Both the position numbers and the translations under genes were made by a program. A stretch of 12,104 nt of DNA from SZUA-430 sp034440175 (GTDB lineage: Bacteria; Pseudomonadota; Alphaproteobacteria; Micropepsales; Micropepsaceae): contig JAWXBO010000088.1 of NCBI GenBank assembly GCA_034440175.1, positions 1-12,104 on the forward strand. Direction: 5' to 3'. Of the stretch, positions 6,838-12,104 are shown piece after piece (position 1 is the first letter of the stretch; each line of letters starts with the position of its first letter). A model generated the notes under the pieces. It worked only from the letters and a program-made list of their open reading frames with translations. It was not told the origin of the DNA and did not search any database.

Positions 6838-7401
6838 TTACCGCGAAACGATGCGCCAACTGCCGTTGTCCGTCCGGCATGCAACGCTGACGTCTTCGTA
6901 CGGACGTCCGTTGTGGTAGAAGGTTTGGCTGAATTCACGGCATTCAGTGCGGTTGCCATAGCGTGCGCCGTCGACCCGGCGATTGGGTGTGACGTAGCCG
7001 TAGTTGCCGTTGTGCGGATTGCGCCATTCATAGCGGCGGCCATATTCCGGCTCGTCGAACGCGTCGTAGTAGGTGTTGTTGTAATAGTAGGCGTCCGCGC
7101 GATCATTCCGGCACGCATCTTTGGCGATCGCATTGCCCGCGATACCACCCAGAATGACGCCACCGATTGTTGCAGCAGTATTGCCGCTGCCACTTCCGAA
7201 TTGATTGCCGATCACGCCGCCGGCAACCGCGCCGACCACAGTGCCGACAGCCGCATTATCGGCGCAGCCATCATAACGAGAGTAACCAGGCCCTGGCCCA
7301 GGTCCAGGTCCAGGCCCCGGTCCGTCGGCGTAAACCCGCGGTCCGACGCAACCGGCAACAAGAACTGCCATCGCAGTGCTTAACAATAATCCCTTGAACA
7401 T
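6838..7401 (-). CDS. Glycine-zipper outer-membrane lipoprotein (17-kDa surface antigen type)
   Basis: 187 residues. The signal peptide ends in lipobox VAGC, with Cys18 as the lipidated residue. A Gly-Pro run at 27-39 is a linker. Residues 52-93 form a glycine-zipper pair of helices (GTVVGAVAGGVIGNQFGSGS, then GGVILGGIAGNAIA) as in the Rick_17kDa_Anti family. The C-terminal part (about 150-187, CREFSQTFYHNGRPYEDVSV then ACRTDNGSWRIV) is the small beta domain usual in these proteins; four cysteines at 46, 97, 154 and 175 could form disulfides. The probable place is the inner face of the outer membrane. The start has a strong GGAGG seven bases upstream. A perfect EcfG-type promoter lies at 7454-7429, so it belongs to the predicted GSR regulon. 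Confidence 0.9.
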   Translation of the reverse strand: MFKGLLLSTAMAVLVAGCVGPRVYADGPGPGPGPGPGPGYSRYDGCADNAAVGTVVGAVAGGVIGNQFGSGSGNTAATIGGVILGGIAGNAIAKDACRNDRADAYYYNNTYYDAFDEPEYGRRYEWRNPHNGNYGYVTPNRRVDGARYGNRTECREFSQTFYHNGRPYEDVSVACRTDNGSWRIVSR

Positions 7402-7428
7402 TGCTCAACCTCCATGTGAAGCCTCAAT

Positions 7429-7454
7429 AACGTCTGACGGCCGCCAAAGGTTCC
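7429..7454 (-). promoter_or_regulatory. EcfG-type promoter of the glycine-zipper lipoprotein
   Basis: On the minus strand GGAAC (7454-7450), 17 nt, CGTT (7432-7429). Exact consensus match. The predicted start near 7422 gives a leader of about 20 nt containing the GGAGG ribosome site. Confidence 0.88.
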
Positions 7455-7461
7455 CAAGATT

Positions 7462-7545
7462 TCAGCTGCGGCTGTGGGGCCACAACGGTATGGCGCCAAC
7501 CACAAGCAACAACAGTACGATCACCAGTAGTAGGCCCAAGCCCAT
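7462..7545 (-). CDS. DUF3309-like membrane micro-protein, shortened
   Basis: 27 codons read MGLGLLLVIVLLLLVVGAIP followed by LWPHSRS and TGA. This is the N-terminal half of DUF3309, a family of about 50 residues with a hydrophobic helix, a conserved (P/T)WPHSR(S/G)WGYGPSGG-like turn and a second helix. Here TGA occurs where the family has Trp after HSRS, and no GYGPSGG or second helix follows in any frame, so it is a short variant or remnant. GGAG six bases before ATG supports translation. The gene ends 7 bp before the -35 box of the lipoprotein promoter. Family function is unknown. Confidence 0.6.
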   Translation of the reverse strand: MGLGLLLVIVLLLLVVGAIPLWPHSRS

Positions 7546-7613
7546 GACGTGCTCCAAATGCCCAACAGACCAAGAATGCGCGAACGCGCCGGTGGCTCCC
7601 GTTCCCGGTGCAT

Positions 7614-7638
7614 GGAACTCAATCGCCAATGCTGCGTT
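7614..7638 (+). promoter_or_regulatory. EcfG-type promoter of the DUF883-like gene
   Basis: GGAAC (7614-7618), 16 nt, CGTT (7635-7638). Exact consensus match, about 40 nt before the ATG at 7678. Confidence 0.88.
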
Positions 7639-7677
7639 ATAGGATCTGCATCATTTTTCGCTTACGGAGGATACGGC

Positions 7678-8004
7678 ATGGTAAATTCACGAACTGCGGC
7701 GCGTAAAAAGCACAAGAACGGCAGCGAACTGAACGCCCGCGTCAATGCACTCAAGGACGATTTCGACTCTCTCCAGAAAAACGTCCGTGAGTTGTTGAAC
7801 AGCCTGGGCAACGAGGCGTCTTCCGGACTGGCGGACGCCACGGAGGCCGCAACAGAGGCGGCCAGCGACGCCGCAGATCAGTTCGGGACTTGGGGTGAAG
7901 CCGGCGCAGAGTCGGTACGAGGTGCGATCCGGACACAGCCTCTAGCAGCCATTGCATTGTCGATGGGTGCCGGTGCCCTCCTCGGTTCGTTTCTGCGTCG
8001 TTGA
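7678..8004 (+). CDS. DUF883 / ElaB-YqjD-like membrane-anchored protein
   Basis: 108 residues. Residues 15-80 form a polar, Ala-rich helix that probably makes a coiled coil. The C-terminus (about 84-108, RTQPLAAIALSMGAGALLGS then FLRR) is one membrane helix ending in basic residues, the hallmark of ElaB/YqjD/DUF883 proteins. In E. coli such proteins sit in the inner membrane and bind ribosomes in stationary phase; whether this one does is inference. The start at 7678 is fixed by GGAGG seven bases upstream and by the EcfG promoter at 7614-7638, which excludes the longer frame from 7549. It probably forms an operon with the next gene, 40 nt downstream. Confidence 0.85.
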   Translation: MVNSRTAARKKHKNGSELNARVNALKDDFDSLQKNVRELLNSLGNEASSGLADATEAATEAASDAADQFGTWGEAGAESVRGAIRTQPLAAIALSMGAGALLGSFLRR

Positions 8005-8044
8005 ACTCCCGGGCGATCATGCGCGACCAAACTTCGGCGCTGCT

Positions 8045-8392
8045 ATGATCGCCCGTGTTACTTTAGTTGCAGTCACCGTCTTTCTGTGCGGTACGGGCGT
8101 GGCCTTCTGCGGCGTGGCGATATATCTGTCGCTCTGTTTGATCGCGAGCGCACCTGCGGCAGCTGCTCTGACGGCGCTCATTTTGTTTCTGCTGGCCGCT
8201 GCCTGCGCAACGATATATTTGGCGCGTTTTCCAAATCATTCGATTGCACCGCCGCCGGCGGCGCAAACAGCGGATTCCCAGGGCGCGCTGGTGAGTGTGC
8301 TTGCGCAATTGGCAAAAGAGCACCCGTTTCTGGCCGTCGGCTATGCAGCCGCGCTGGGCATGACCGATGCCATGAACCGCAAAGTGAGATAG
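8045..8392 (+). CDS. Small membrane protein, unidentified, partner of the DUF883-like gene
   Basis: 115 residues with two hydrophobic segments (about 4-33 and 37-60), a Pro/Ala linker, then a C-terminal stretch (79-115, with LAQLAKEHPFLAVGYAAALG and a basic end). The position after a YqjD-like gene recalls the yqjD-yqjE arrangement, where the second gene encodes a holin-like membrane protein, but I cannot confirm family membership from the sequence. The ribosome site before ATG 8045 is weak, and a longer frame exists upstream that overlaps the previous gene. It is presumably expressed from the EcfG promoter at 7614-7638. Confidence 0.7.
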   Translation: MIARVTLVAVTVFLCGTGVAFCGVAIYLSLCLIASAPAAAALTALILFLLAAACATIYLARFPNHSIAPPPAAQTADSQGALVSVLAQLAKEHPFLAVGYAAALGMTDAMNRKVR

Positions 8393-8416
8393 CCACCGGT
8401 TTTCCAAGCGCCGCGC

Positions 8417-8441
8417 GGAACTCGTTTATGAGGTGAGCGTT
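8417..8441 (+). promoter_or_regulatory. EcfG-type promoter of the PRC-barrel operon
   Basis: GGAAC (8417-8421), 16 nt, CGTT (8438-8441). Exact consensus match, about 35 nt before the ATG at 8477. Confidence 0.88.
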
Positions 8442-8476
8442 CTATCAGAGTTGTTCAGCCAAAAAGGAGATTACTC

Positions 8477-8836
8477 ATGCCTACCGCCACTGGCCACACA
8501 CGCGCGATCCGCGCATCAAGGGTTAAAGGGACCAAGGTTTACAACAACGACGGTTCATCAATCGGAACTGTTGAGGACATCGTTCTCGACAAAACCTCAA
8601 GCAATGTCATGTTCGCCGTCATCGGGTTTGGCGGCTTTCTCGGTATAGGTGAAAAATACCATCCGTTGCCGTGGGCGTTGCTCAATTATGACGAAGAGAT
8701 GGGTGGCTATGTTGTGCCGCTGACGAGAGCGGTTCTGCAGGCCGCACCGGCCTACGAGATCGACGATCTCACCAAGCATGACGGTGAAATCCGCGACAAA
8801 TCGTATTCGTATTACAAAGTCGACAGGGATTGGTGA
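8477..8836 (+). CDS. PRC-barrel domain protein
   Basis: 119 residues. A PRC-barrel fold covers about 10-95: RVKGTKVYNNDGSSIGTVED, then DKTSSNVMFAVIGFGGFLGI with GEKYHPLPW, matching the pattern of this family (a G-x-x-I-G-x-(V/I)-x-D turn followed by a G-G-F-L-G-(I/L)-G-E-K-x-(H/V)-P strand). No signal peptide or membrane helix is seen, so it is likely cytoplasmic. AAGGAG seven bases before ATG gives a firm start. An EcfG promoter precedes it. Short PRC-barrel proteins are frequent members of alphaproteobacterial stress regulons, but their biochemical role is not established. Confidence 0.9.
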   Translation: MPTATGHTRAIRASRVKGTKVYNNDGSSIGTVEDIVLDKTSSNVMFAVIGFGGFLGIGEKYHPLPWALLNYDEEMGGYVVPLTRAVLQAAPAYEIDDLTKHDGEIRDKSYSYYKVDRDW

Positions 8837-8867
8837 CATCGCACTCGTAAGCAAAGGGAGAAACAGA

Positions 8868-9449
8868 ATGACAACCACAGTGAATGGACTTTTTGACAGC
8901 CGCGATGATGCGGCTGGCGCTGTACGAGAGATCAAAGTTGCAGGCGTGTCCGACGCGGAGATCAGCATCGTTACAAATCAGGTGAACGGGCAAAGCGCTC
9001 AACGTAGTGCGAATGATCGAACGGTCGATAATAACATGGCCGAATCCGGTACCGGCGACGGCGCAGCGTTCGGTGGAGCACTTGGTGCCGGCGCGGGTCT
9101 CCTGGCCGGCTTGGGTGTAATCGTTATTCCGGGTGTCGGACCATTACTCGGCGCCGGCTGGCTGATCACGACGGCGATCGGCGCCGCAGTGGGCGCTTCC
9201 GGTGGCGGGCTGATCGGCGCCTTGGTTGGTGCGGGCGTCGATAACGACGATGCACAGATTTATGTGGACCGCATTCGTAGCGGCGGAACCCTCGTCTCCG
9301 TCCGTGTGGCAGATACGGAAGTGGATGCGATCTCAGCCATCATGATGAAGTACAAAGGCCTGGATCGCGAAAGTACGCCGATGGATCGTATGGTGGAAAC
9401 AAACACCACGCGCGTGAAGACGTCGCGCATTACAACTCCGGCGGTATAG
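8868..9449 (+). CDS. YflT/general stress protein 17M-like protein with glycine-rich hydrophobic core
   Basis: 193 residues. Residues 1-40 (TVNGLFDSRDDAAGAVREIK then VAGVSDAEISIV) and about 126-163 (DDAQIYVDRIRSGGTLVSVR then VADTEVDAI) form the two halves of the ferredoxin-like fold seen in YflT-type stress proteins, here as a 'sandwich' around residues 64-124. That insert is a Gly/Ala-rich hydrophobic stretch with glycine-zipper spacing (GGALGAGAGLLAGLGVIVIP, then LITTAIGAAVGASGGGLIGA) and probably inserts in or associates with a membrane. GGGAG seven bases before ATG 8868 sets the start. It lies 31 nt after the PRC-barrel gene, so the two are probably one transcript. Confidence 0.82.
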   Translation: MTTTVNGLFDSRDDAAGAVREIKVAGVSDAEISIVTNQVNGQSAQRSANDRTVDNNMAESGTGDGAAFGGALGAGAGLLAGLGVIVIPGVGPLLGAGWLITTAIGAAVGASGGGLIGALVGAGVDNDDAQIYVDRIRSGGTLVSVRVADTEVDAISAIMMKYKGLDRESTPMDRMVETNTTRVKTSRITTPAV

Positions 9450-9468
9450 CTCGGACCGGCAACCGTTG

Positions 9469-9497
9469 CAGCGACAAGGGGTGCCCCCTTGTCGCTG
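9469..9497 (+). terminator. Hairpin after the stress protein gene
   Basis: CAGCGACAAGGGG and CCCCTTGTCGCTG form a perfect 13-bp stem with loop TGC, 19 nt past the stop of the stress gene. The T-run is missing (GTCCTTGGAC follows), so it may be a Rho-dependent or 3'-stabilising element rather than a classic intrinsic terminator. Confidence 0.6.
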
Positions 9498-9639
9498 GTC
9501 CTTGGACAGTTGCAATTGACTCGAATTGCGACCGTAGCGAACAGCGGCGATTTTCTCGGCCAGCCAACGACTTGTCTCTATCAGCCGTGGCCTGGGGGCC
9601 ACAGATTAACACAGCATCAACCCTATGGTTTTTTTCTTT

Positions 9640-9665
9640 GGAACCACAACACGCGCCCACGCGTT
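9640..9665 (+). promoter_or_regulatory. EcfG-type promoter of the second nepR-like gene
   Basis: GGAAC (9640-9644), 17 nt, CGTT (9662-9665). Exact consensus match, about 30 nt before the ATG at 9696. Confidence 0.88.
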
Positions 9666-9695
9666 GTGTCTGTCGTAAAGAGAGAAACTACACCT

Positions 9696-9968
9696 ATGCG
9701 CATACCGAGAAAGTCATCAAACGCCACACCGTACGTCGTGACTGACGAATTTCAACATTTGCCCAATCCGGCGGAAACGAAGCAATTGCCCCGGCGCCGG
9801 CAATTGTTGGCCGCAACGGAACTGCGCAATATCTTTATGCACATCGTCGAGGAGCCGCTTCCAAACGAACTCCTGGATCTTCTTCGGCAAATCGACTCTG
9901 GTCGAAATGTCGAGAAAGCGAACGAACAGCCGCGCGCAGCATATGGCTGGGCTTCAGCGGAAAAATAG
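9696..9968 (+). CDS. Second NepR-like anti-sigma factor
   Basis: 90 residues. Residues 40-67 (ATELRNIFMHIVEEPLPNEL then LDLLRQID) match the NepR core of the main cassette (IGAGLKRIFNEIVEEPIPPE then FLELLDKID) in the two-helix pattern, sharing IF..IVEEP.P and the LL..ID end. The N-terminal 38 residues are polar with RRR, and a C-terminal tail of about 23 residues goes beyond the usual NepR end. The ATG at 9696 is chosen because the EcfG promoter ends at 9665; the ribosome site (AAAGAGAG) is modest. No sigma factor gene is adjacent, so it is an orphan. It may act as a feedback brake on EcfG or pair with another sigma factor or PhyR-like protein; this is inference. Confidence 0.85.
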   Translation: MRIPRKSSNATPYVVTDEFQHLPNPAETKQLPRRRQLLAATELRNIFMHIVEEPLPNELLDLLRQIDSGRNVEKANEQPRAAYGWASAEK

Positions 9969-10028
9969 CCAGATCAACAGAAGAATCGGTATCGGTATGC
10001 CGACAGCCCACATCAAGATATATTTCAT
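9954..10028 (-). CDS. 24-residue membrane micro-protein
   Basis: The codons read MKYILMWAVGIPIPILLLIW then LFFR and TGA: one hydrophobic helix with an I-P-I-P kink and a basic end. It resembles tiny, usually unannotated proteins of the MKY..(M/L)W..G(V/I)P(I/L)P type in proteobacteria; I recall the pattern but cannot name a family. It starts 23 nt after the superoxide dismutase stop on the same strand, so it is probably translated from the same mRNA. Its last 15 bases overlap, tail to tail, the 3' end of the second nepR-like gene. The ribosome site (GAGA) is weak. Confidence 0.55.
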   Translation of the reverse strand: MKYILMWAVGIPIPILLLIWLFFR

Positions 10029-10051
10029 GTCAGTCTCATTCTTCCATTTGT

Positions 10052-10684
10052 TTATTGCGCCGCAGCGGATCTCACGGCAGTTGTTGCGCTCACCAGCAAC
10101 TGGTCTTCAACAAATGCCCAGTTCGCCAATTGAGTCAGAAAGCCCCGGACGAACTCTTCCCGGTCGTTCCGATAGTCCAGATAGTAGGCGTGTTCCCACA
10201 CGTCACATGTCAGCAGCGGGCGAAGACCGAGAACCAACGGCGTCACCGCGTCAGAGGTGGTCACCACTTTCAGCTGGTCGGCATCGGCCACGAGCCAAAC
10301 CCATCCGCTGCCGAATTGGGCGACAGCTTTCTCGATAAACTCGTGTTCGAATTTCTCATAAGATCCGAAGCCCACTTCGATACGGCTGCCCAAGCGGCCC
10401 AAAACGCTTTTGCCTCCGGTGGGGCTCATCGAACGCCAGAAGAAATTATGGTTCCAAACTTGGGCAGCGTTGTCGAAAATAGTCGTCGCTTCGCATTTTC
10501 CCCACGTCTGCGCGATAACATCCTCCAGAGATCTCTTCGACATCGGCGTACCGGCCGTGAGCTTATTAAGCTTGTCGACATAGCCGCGATGGTGCTTCTC
10601 GTAGTGCAATTCAACCGTCAACGCCGAGATTGCCGGCGCAAGCGCGTCCTTTGCGTAAGGCAGTGGCGGTAACATAAACGGCAT
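10052..10684 (-). CDS. sodB: Superoxide dismutase, iron type
   Basis: 210 residues, full length. The enzyme converts superoxide to oxygen and hydrogen peroxide. Metal ligands are H27 (VELHYEKHH), H79 (QVWNHNFFW), D161 and H165 (CDVWEHAYY). The N-terminus PPLPYAKDALAPAIS, the Gln at 75 (NAAQVWNH) and GSGWVWLV are typical of Fe-SOD rather than Mn-SOD, though metal use is not always predictable. No signal peptide is seen, so it is cytoplasmic. ATG 10684 or ATG 10675 could be used; a weak AAGG precedes the first. A near-EcfG promoter lies at 10738-10714 with one mismatch. The micro-protein gene at 10028 follows closely. Confidence 0.95.
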   Translation of the reverse strand: MPFMLPPLPYAKDALAPAISALTVELHYEKHHRGYVDKLNKLTAGTPMSKRSLEDVIAQTWGKCEATTIFDNAAQVWNHNFFWRSMSPTGGKSVLGRLGSRIEVGFGSYEKFEHEFIEKAVAQFGSGWVWLVADADQLKVVTTSDAVTPLVLGLRPLLTCDVWEHAYYLDYRNDREEFVRGFLTQLANWAFVEDQLLVSATTAVRSAAAQ

Positions 10685-10713
10685 AAGGACACCCTTGAGA
10701 TTGACATCAATGG

Positions 10714-10738
10714 AACTCCCCGTGCCGCTACCGGTTCC
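10714..10738 (-). promoter_or_regulatory. Possible EcfG-type promoter of superoxide dismutase (one mismatch)
   Basis: On the minus strand GGAAC (10738-10734), 16 nt, AGTT (10717-10714): the -35 is perfect and the -10 differs at its first base. The position (about 30 nt before the ATG) and the neighbourhood fit. The same DNA read on the plus strand gives GGAAC-N16-GGTT, because the site is nearly palindromic. Confidence 0.4.
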
Positions 10739-10785
10739 ACATGCGCCAAAATATGCGGACGATTAGAAAAAATCGGGCGTATCGG

Positions 10786-10810
10786 GGAACCGGGCTTTTG
10801 CTGAGCCGTT
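10786..10810 (+). promoter_or_regulatory. EcfG-type promoter with no protein gene downstream
   Basis: GGAAC (10786-10790), 16 nt, CGTT (10807-10810). Exact consensus match. The next plus-strand element is a strong intrinsic terminator about 90 nt downstream, and the next gene (tRNA-Arg) is on the other strand, so the product should be a small RNA. Confidence 0.8.
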
Positions 10811-10815
10811 ATGTA

Positions 10816-10902
10816 GTTGGGTCTCTTCGTTCCCCCCCAGCGAACCAATTGAGGCCTGACTGGAGAGAGCGGCAGCGCAAGCTGCCGCTCCTCCTGCTTT
10901 TA
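10816..10902 (+). ncRNA. Putative EcfG-dependent small RNA
   Basis: Predicted from its boundaries: a perfect EcfG promoter ends at 10810 and an intrinsic terminator at 10862-10901 closes a transcript of about 85 nt. It has no ORF longer than about a dozen codons. A run of seven C (10832-10838) lies in an 11-nt loop closed by TTCG/CGAA (10826-10829 with 10841-10844). Exposed C-rich loops are known in several bacterial sRNAs as sites that pair with Shine-Dalgarno sequences. Such a role here is inference. The RNA would end 18 nt short of the convergent tRNA-Arg. I know of no named family that it matches. Confidence 0.6.
10862..10901 (+). terminator. Intrinsic terminator of the putative small RNA
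   Basis: GAGCGGCAGC and GCTGCCGCTC (10867-10876 and 10881-10890) form a perfect 10-bp stem closed by a GCAA tetraloop. After one bulged A (10866) four more pairs follow (GGAG with CTCC), then TGCTTTT. The T-rich side is on the plus strand, so it does not serve the minus-strand tRNA. Confidence 0.75.
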
Positions 10903-10919
10903 CTACCCAATTAAAATCG

Positions 10920-10995
10920 TGGCGACCCCGGGAGGAATCGAACCTCCGACCCATTGCTTAGAAGGCAATTGCTCTATCCTCTGAGCTACGGGGCC
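10920..10995 (-). tRNA. tRNA-Arg (anticodon TCT)
   Basis: 76 nt including encoded CCA. The acceptor stem is GGCCCCG with CGGGGTC (one G-U pair), the D arm AGCTCAGAGGATAGAGC, the anticodon stem ATTGC/GCAAT with loop CTTCTAA (anticodon at 10962-10960), and the T arm GGAGGTTCGAATCCTCC. It reads AGA codons (and possibly AGG). Only 12 nt separate it from the stop of the complex I subunit gene, so both may lie on one precursor transcript. Confidence 0.96.
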
Positions 10996-11007
10996 CAATA
11001 CCGGACC

Positions 11008-11313
11008 TTAGTGTGTCCAGTTATCTTTGCGGCCAAACTTGAAATTGTCGGCATAGGCGCGAACCGAACGCTTTGTCTCTTTCGGCTCGAAGACCTGAAA
11101 CGGAATCCGGTGGCGCTGAGCGTAGGCGACGGCTTCATCCCGCGTTTCGAAGGACAGCCGTACTTGACCCTTCATATCGCCGGAGCCGGTCCAGCCCATC
11201 AGCGGATCGATACGGCGCGCCTCTTCAGGCTCGAACTCCAGCACCCAGTCTTTGGTGTTCGCCTGGCCGGACTGCATCGCATTACGGGCCGGTCTGTGAA
11301 TACGTGCGAGCAT
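11008..11313 (-). CDS. ETC complex I subunit, NDUFS4-like
   Basis: 101 residues. The family-typical phrases are MLARIHRPARNAMQSGQANT, WVLEFEPEEARRIDPLMGWT, then DMKGQVRLSFETRDEAVAYA and IPFQVFEPKETKR, ending in NFKFGRKDNWTH. This is the alphaproteobacterial homologue of the mitochondrial 18-kDa NDUFS4 accessory subunit, which stabilises the matrix arm of NADH:ubiquinone oxidoreductase. No signal peptide is expected: it acts on the cytoplasmic side. ATG 11313 has AGGAAG five bases upstream, better than the longer in-frame start at 11355. A sigma70-like promoter lies at 11371-11344. The gene is flanked by two tRNA genes on the same strand. Confidence 0.95.
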   Translation of the reverse strand: MLARIHRPARNAMQSGQANTKDWVLEFEPEEARRIDPLMGWTGSGDMKGQVRLSFETRDEAVAYAQRHRIPFQVFEPKETKRSVRAYADNFKFGRKDNWTH

Positions 11314-11343
11314 GTAGGCTTCCTGTCTGTGCACACACTTTAT

Positions 11344-11371
11344 ACTATAGCCCAAGAACTGGAACGGTCAC
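11344..11371 (-). promoter_or_regulatory. Sigma70-like promoter of the complex I subunit gene
   Basis: On the minus strand GTGACC (11371-11366), 16 nt, TATAGT (11349-11344). Four of six and five of six bases match the housekeeping consensus. Transcription would start near 11337, about 24 nt before the ATG at 11313. Confidence 0.45.
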
Positions 11372-11387
11372 TTTGACTGCAAATAAA

Positions 11388-11464
<77 letters not shown>

Positions 11465-11528
11465 ACAAATAGGCCAATACATGCAGGAAGGCGGCTCCAA
11501 TAAAGCGAACTGCTCCCCGCCGCAAGGC

Positions 11529-12023
11529 CTAGTGGTCAGAGCGCGGCTTTTCGCCTTCATATGTTAATGGAACCGCTCCAAACAGCCTGTGTCTGACGCG
11601 ATCACCCGGTTTGATGCCGAGTTTGGCTGATAGTCCGCCGTTGATCTCCAATACACCGCGGGCGGGGCCGCCGGATGGGATGGATTCCAAACTATGCGGC
11701 GTCGTGTTCGGCGCGATCCGCATGATCCGCCCGTCTGCGCCGATGAAGATTATGTCCAGTGGGATATAGGTGTTTTTCATCCAAAACCCGACCACTTGCG
11801 GCGGGTCGTAGTCGAACAACATGCCCTGGTCTTTCGACATCTGGCGGCGAAACATGAGGCCGCGATTGCGCAGCACGTCGTCGCGCACGACTTCGACGAT
11901 GAAGGCACGTTCGCCGCTTTGGCTGGCGATTGTCAGCCGTTCAAAATTCTTGGTCTGGTCAGCATTCACCGGGACAGTGACCGCTGCGCAAATTGTCGAC
12001 AACATCAACCAGTGGATACGCAT
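11529..12023 (-). CDS. DUF192 family exported protein
   Basis: 164 residues. A signal peptide covers about 1-21 (MRIHWLMLSTICAAVTVPVN then A, cleavage likely before DQTKN), so the product should be periplasmic. The DUF192 domain fills about 28-153, with motifs RGLMFRR (54-60), GMLFDYD, FWMKNTYIPLDIIFI (80-94) and GVLEINGG (123-130). The biochemical function of the family is not known. The start at 12023 is chosen because it opens the signal peptide; an in-frame ATG at 12086 lies before the terminator at 12077-12054 and is unlikely. The ribosome site is weak. Confidence 0.9.
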   Translation of the reverse strand: MRIHWLMLSTICAAVTVPVNADQTKNFERLTIASQSGERAFIVEVVRDDVLRNRGLMFRRQMSKDQGMLFDYDPPQVVGFWMKNTYIPLDIIFIGADGRIMRIAPNTTPHSLESIPSGGPARGVLEINGGLSAKLGIKPGDRVRHRLFGAVPLTYEGEKPRSDH

Positions 12024-12053
12024 GGCGCCAACTTTACTGTTCTTTCGCCCATG

Positions 12054-12077
12054 AAAAAAGGGCCCTTTTGGAGCCCT
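12054..12077 (-). terminator. Intrinsic terminator of a gene beyond the right edge
   Basis: On the minus strand AGGGC-T-CC, loop AAAA, GG-GCCCT, then TTTTT: seven base pairs with one bulge and a good T-run. It belongs to a minus-strand gene upstream of the DUF192 gene, outside the window. Confidence 0.75.
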
Positions 12078-12104
12078 CAAATCCATCGTCAGTCTTTTAA
12101 TGTA

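Noticed and set aside
7583..7605. Minus-strand GGAAC-N14-CGTT before the DUF3309-like frame
   Set aside because: The spacing of 14 nt is outside the 16-17 nt of EcfG promoters; mentioned only as a weak possibility.

Overview
The window looks like chromosomal DNA of an alphaproteobacterium; I cannot place it below class. The evidence is a PhyR/NepR/EcfG general stress response (GSR) cassette, at least six perfect EcfG-type promoters (GGAAC, 16-17 nt, CGTT), an NDUFS4-like 'ETC complex I' subunit and a moderately high GC content.

Layout. (1) 1-1498, minus strand: N-terminal 499 codons of a large cytoplasmic sensor built of 92-residue HAMP repeats, cut by the window edge. (2) 1499-2996: a decayed stretch holding the membrane-sensor N-terminus of another signalling protein, truncated and probably frameshifted, plus a diverged duplication of about 50 bp placed at the 5' ends of both sensor genes. 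(3) 2997-6635: the GSR core. phyR reads left. nepR, ecfG and a HisKA_2-type membrane histidine kinase read right as a tight operon. Two EcfG promoters lie back to back between them. (4) 6636-9449: envelope and stress genes, most with their own EcfG promoter: a glycine-zipper lipoprotein, a shortened DUF3309 micro-protein, a DUF883/YqjD-like protein with a small membrane partner, a PRC-barrel protein and a YflT-type stress protein. (5) 9450-10995: a second NepR-like gene with its own EcfG promoter, a 24-residue membrane micro-protein, an iron-type superoxide dismutase, an unannotated small RNA candidate with an EcfG promoter and an intrinsic terminator, then tRNA-Arg(TCT). (6) 11008-12104: housekeeping genes on the minus strand: the complex I subunit, tRNA-Pro(TGG), a DUF192 protein, and the terminator of a gene beyond the right edge.

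How it fits together. In the established model, stress activates a kinase, PhyR is phosphorylated and binds NepR, and EcfG is released to transcribe from GGAAC/CGTT promoters. Here the switch autoregulates both of its arms and is followed within about 7 kb by a cluster of its likely targets. The least ordinary items are the second NepR, which could act as a late brake or serve another sigma factor, and the putative EcfG-driven small RNA with a seven-C loop at about 10816-10902. All promoter and family assignments come from reading motifs; no search or folding program was run.
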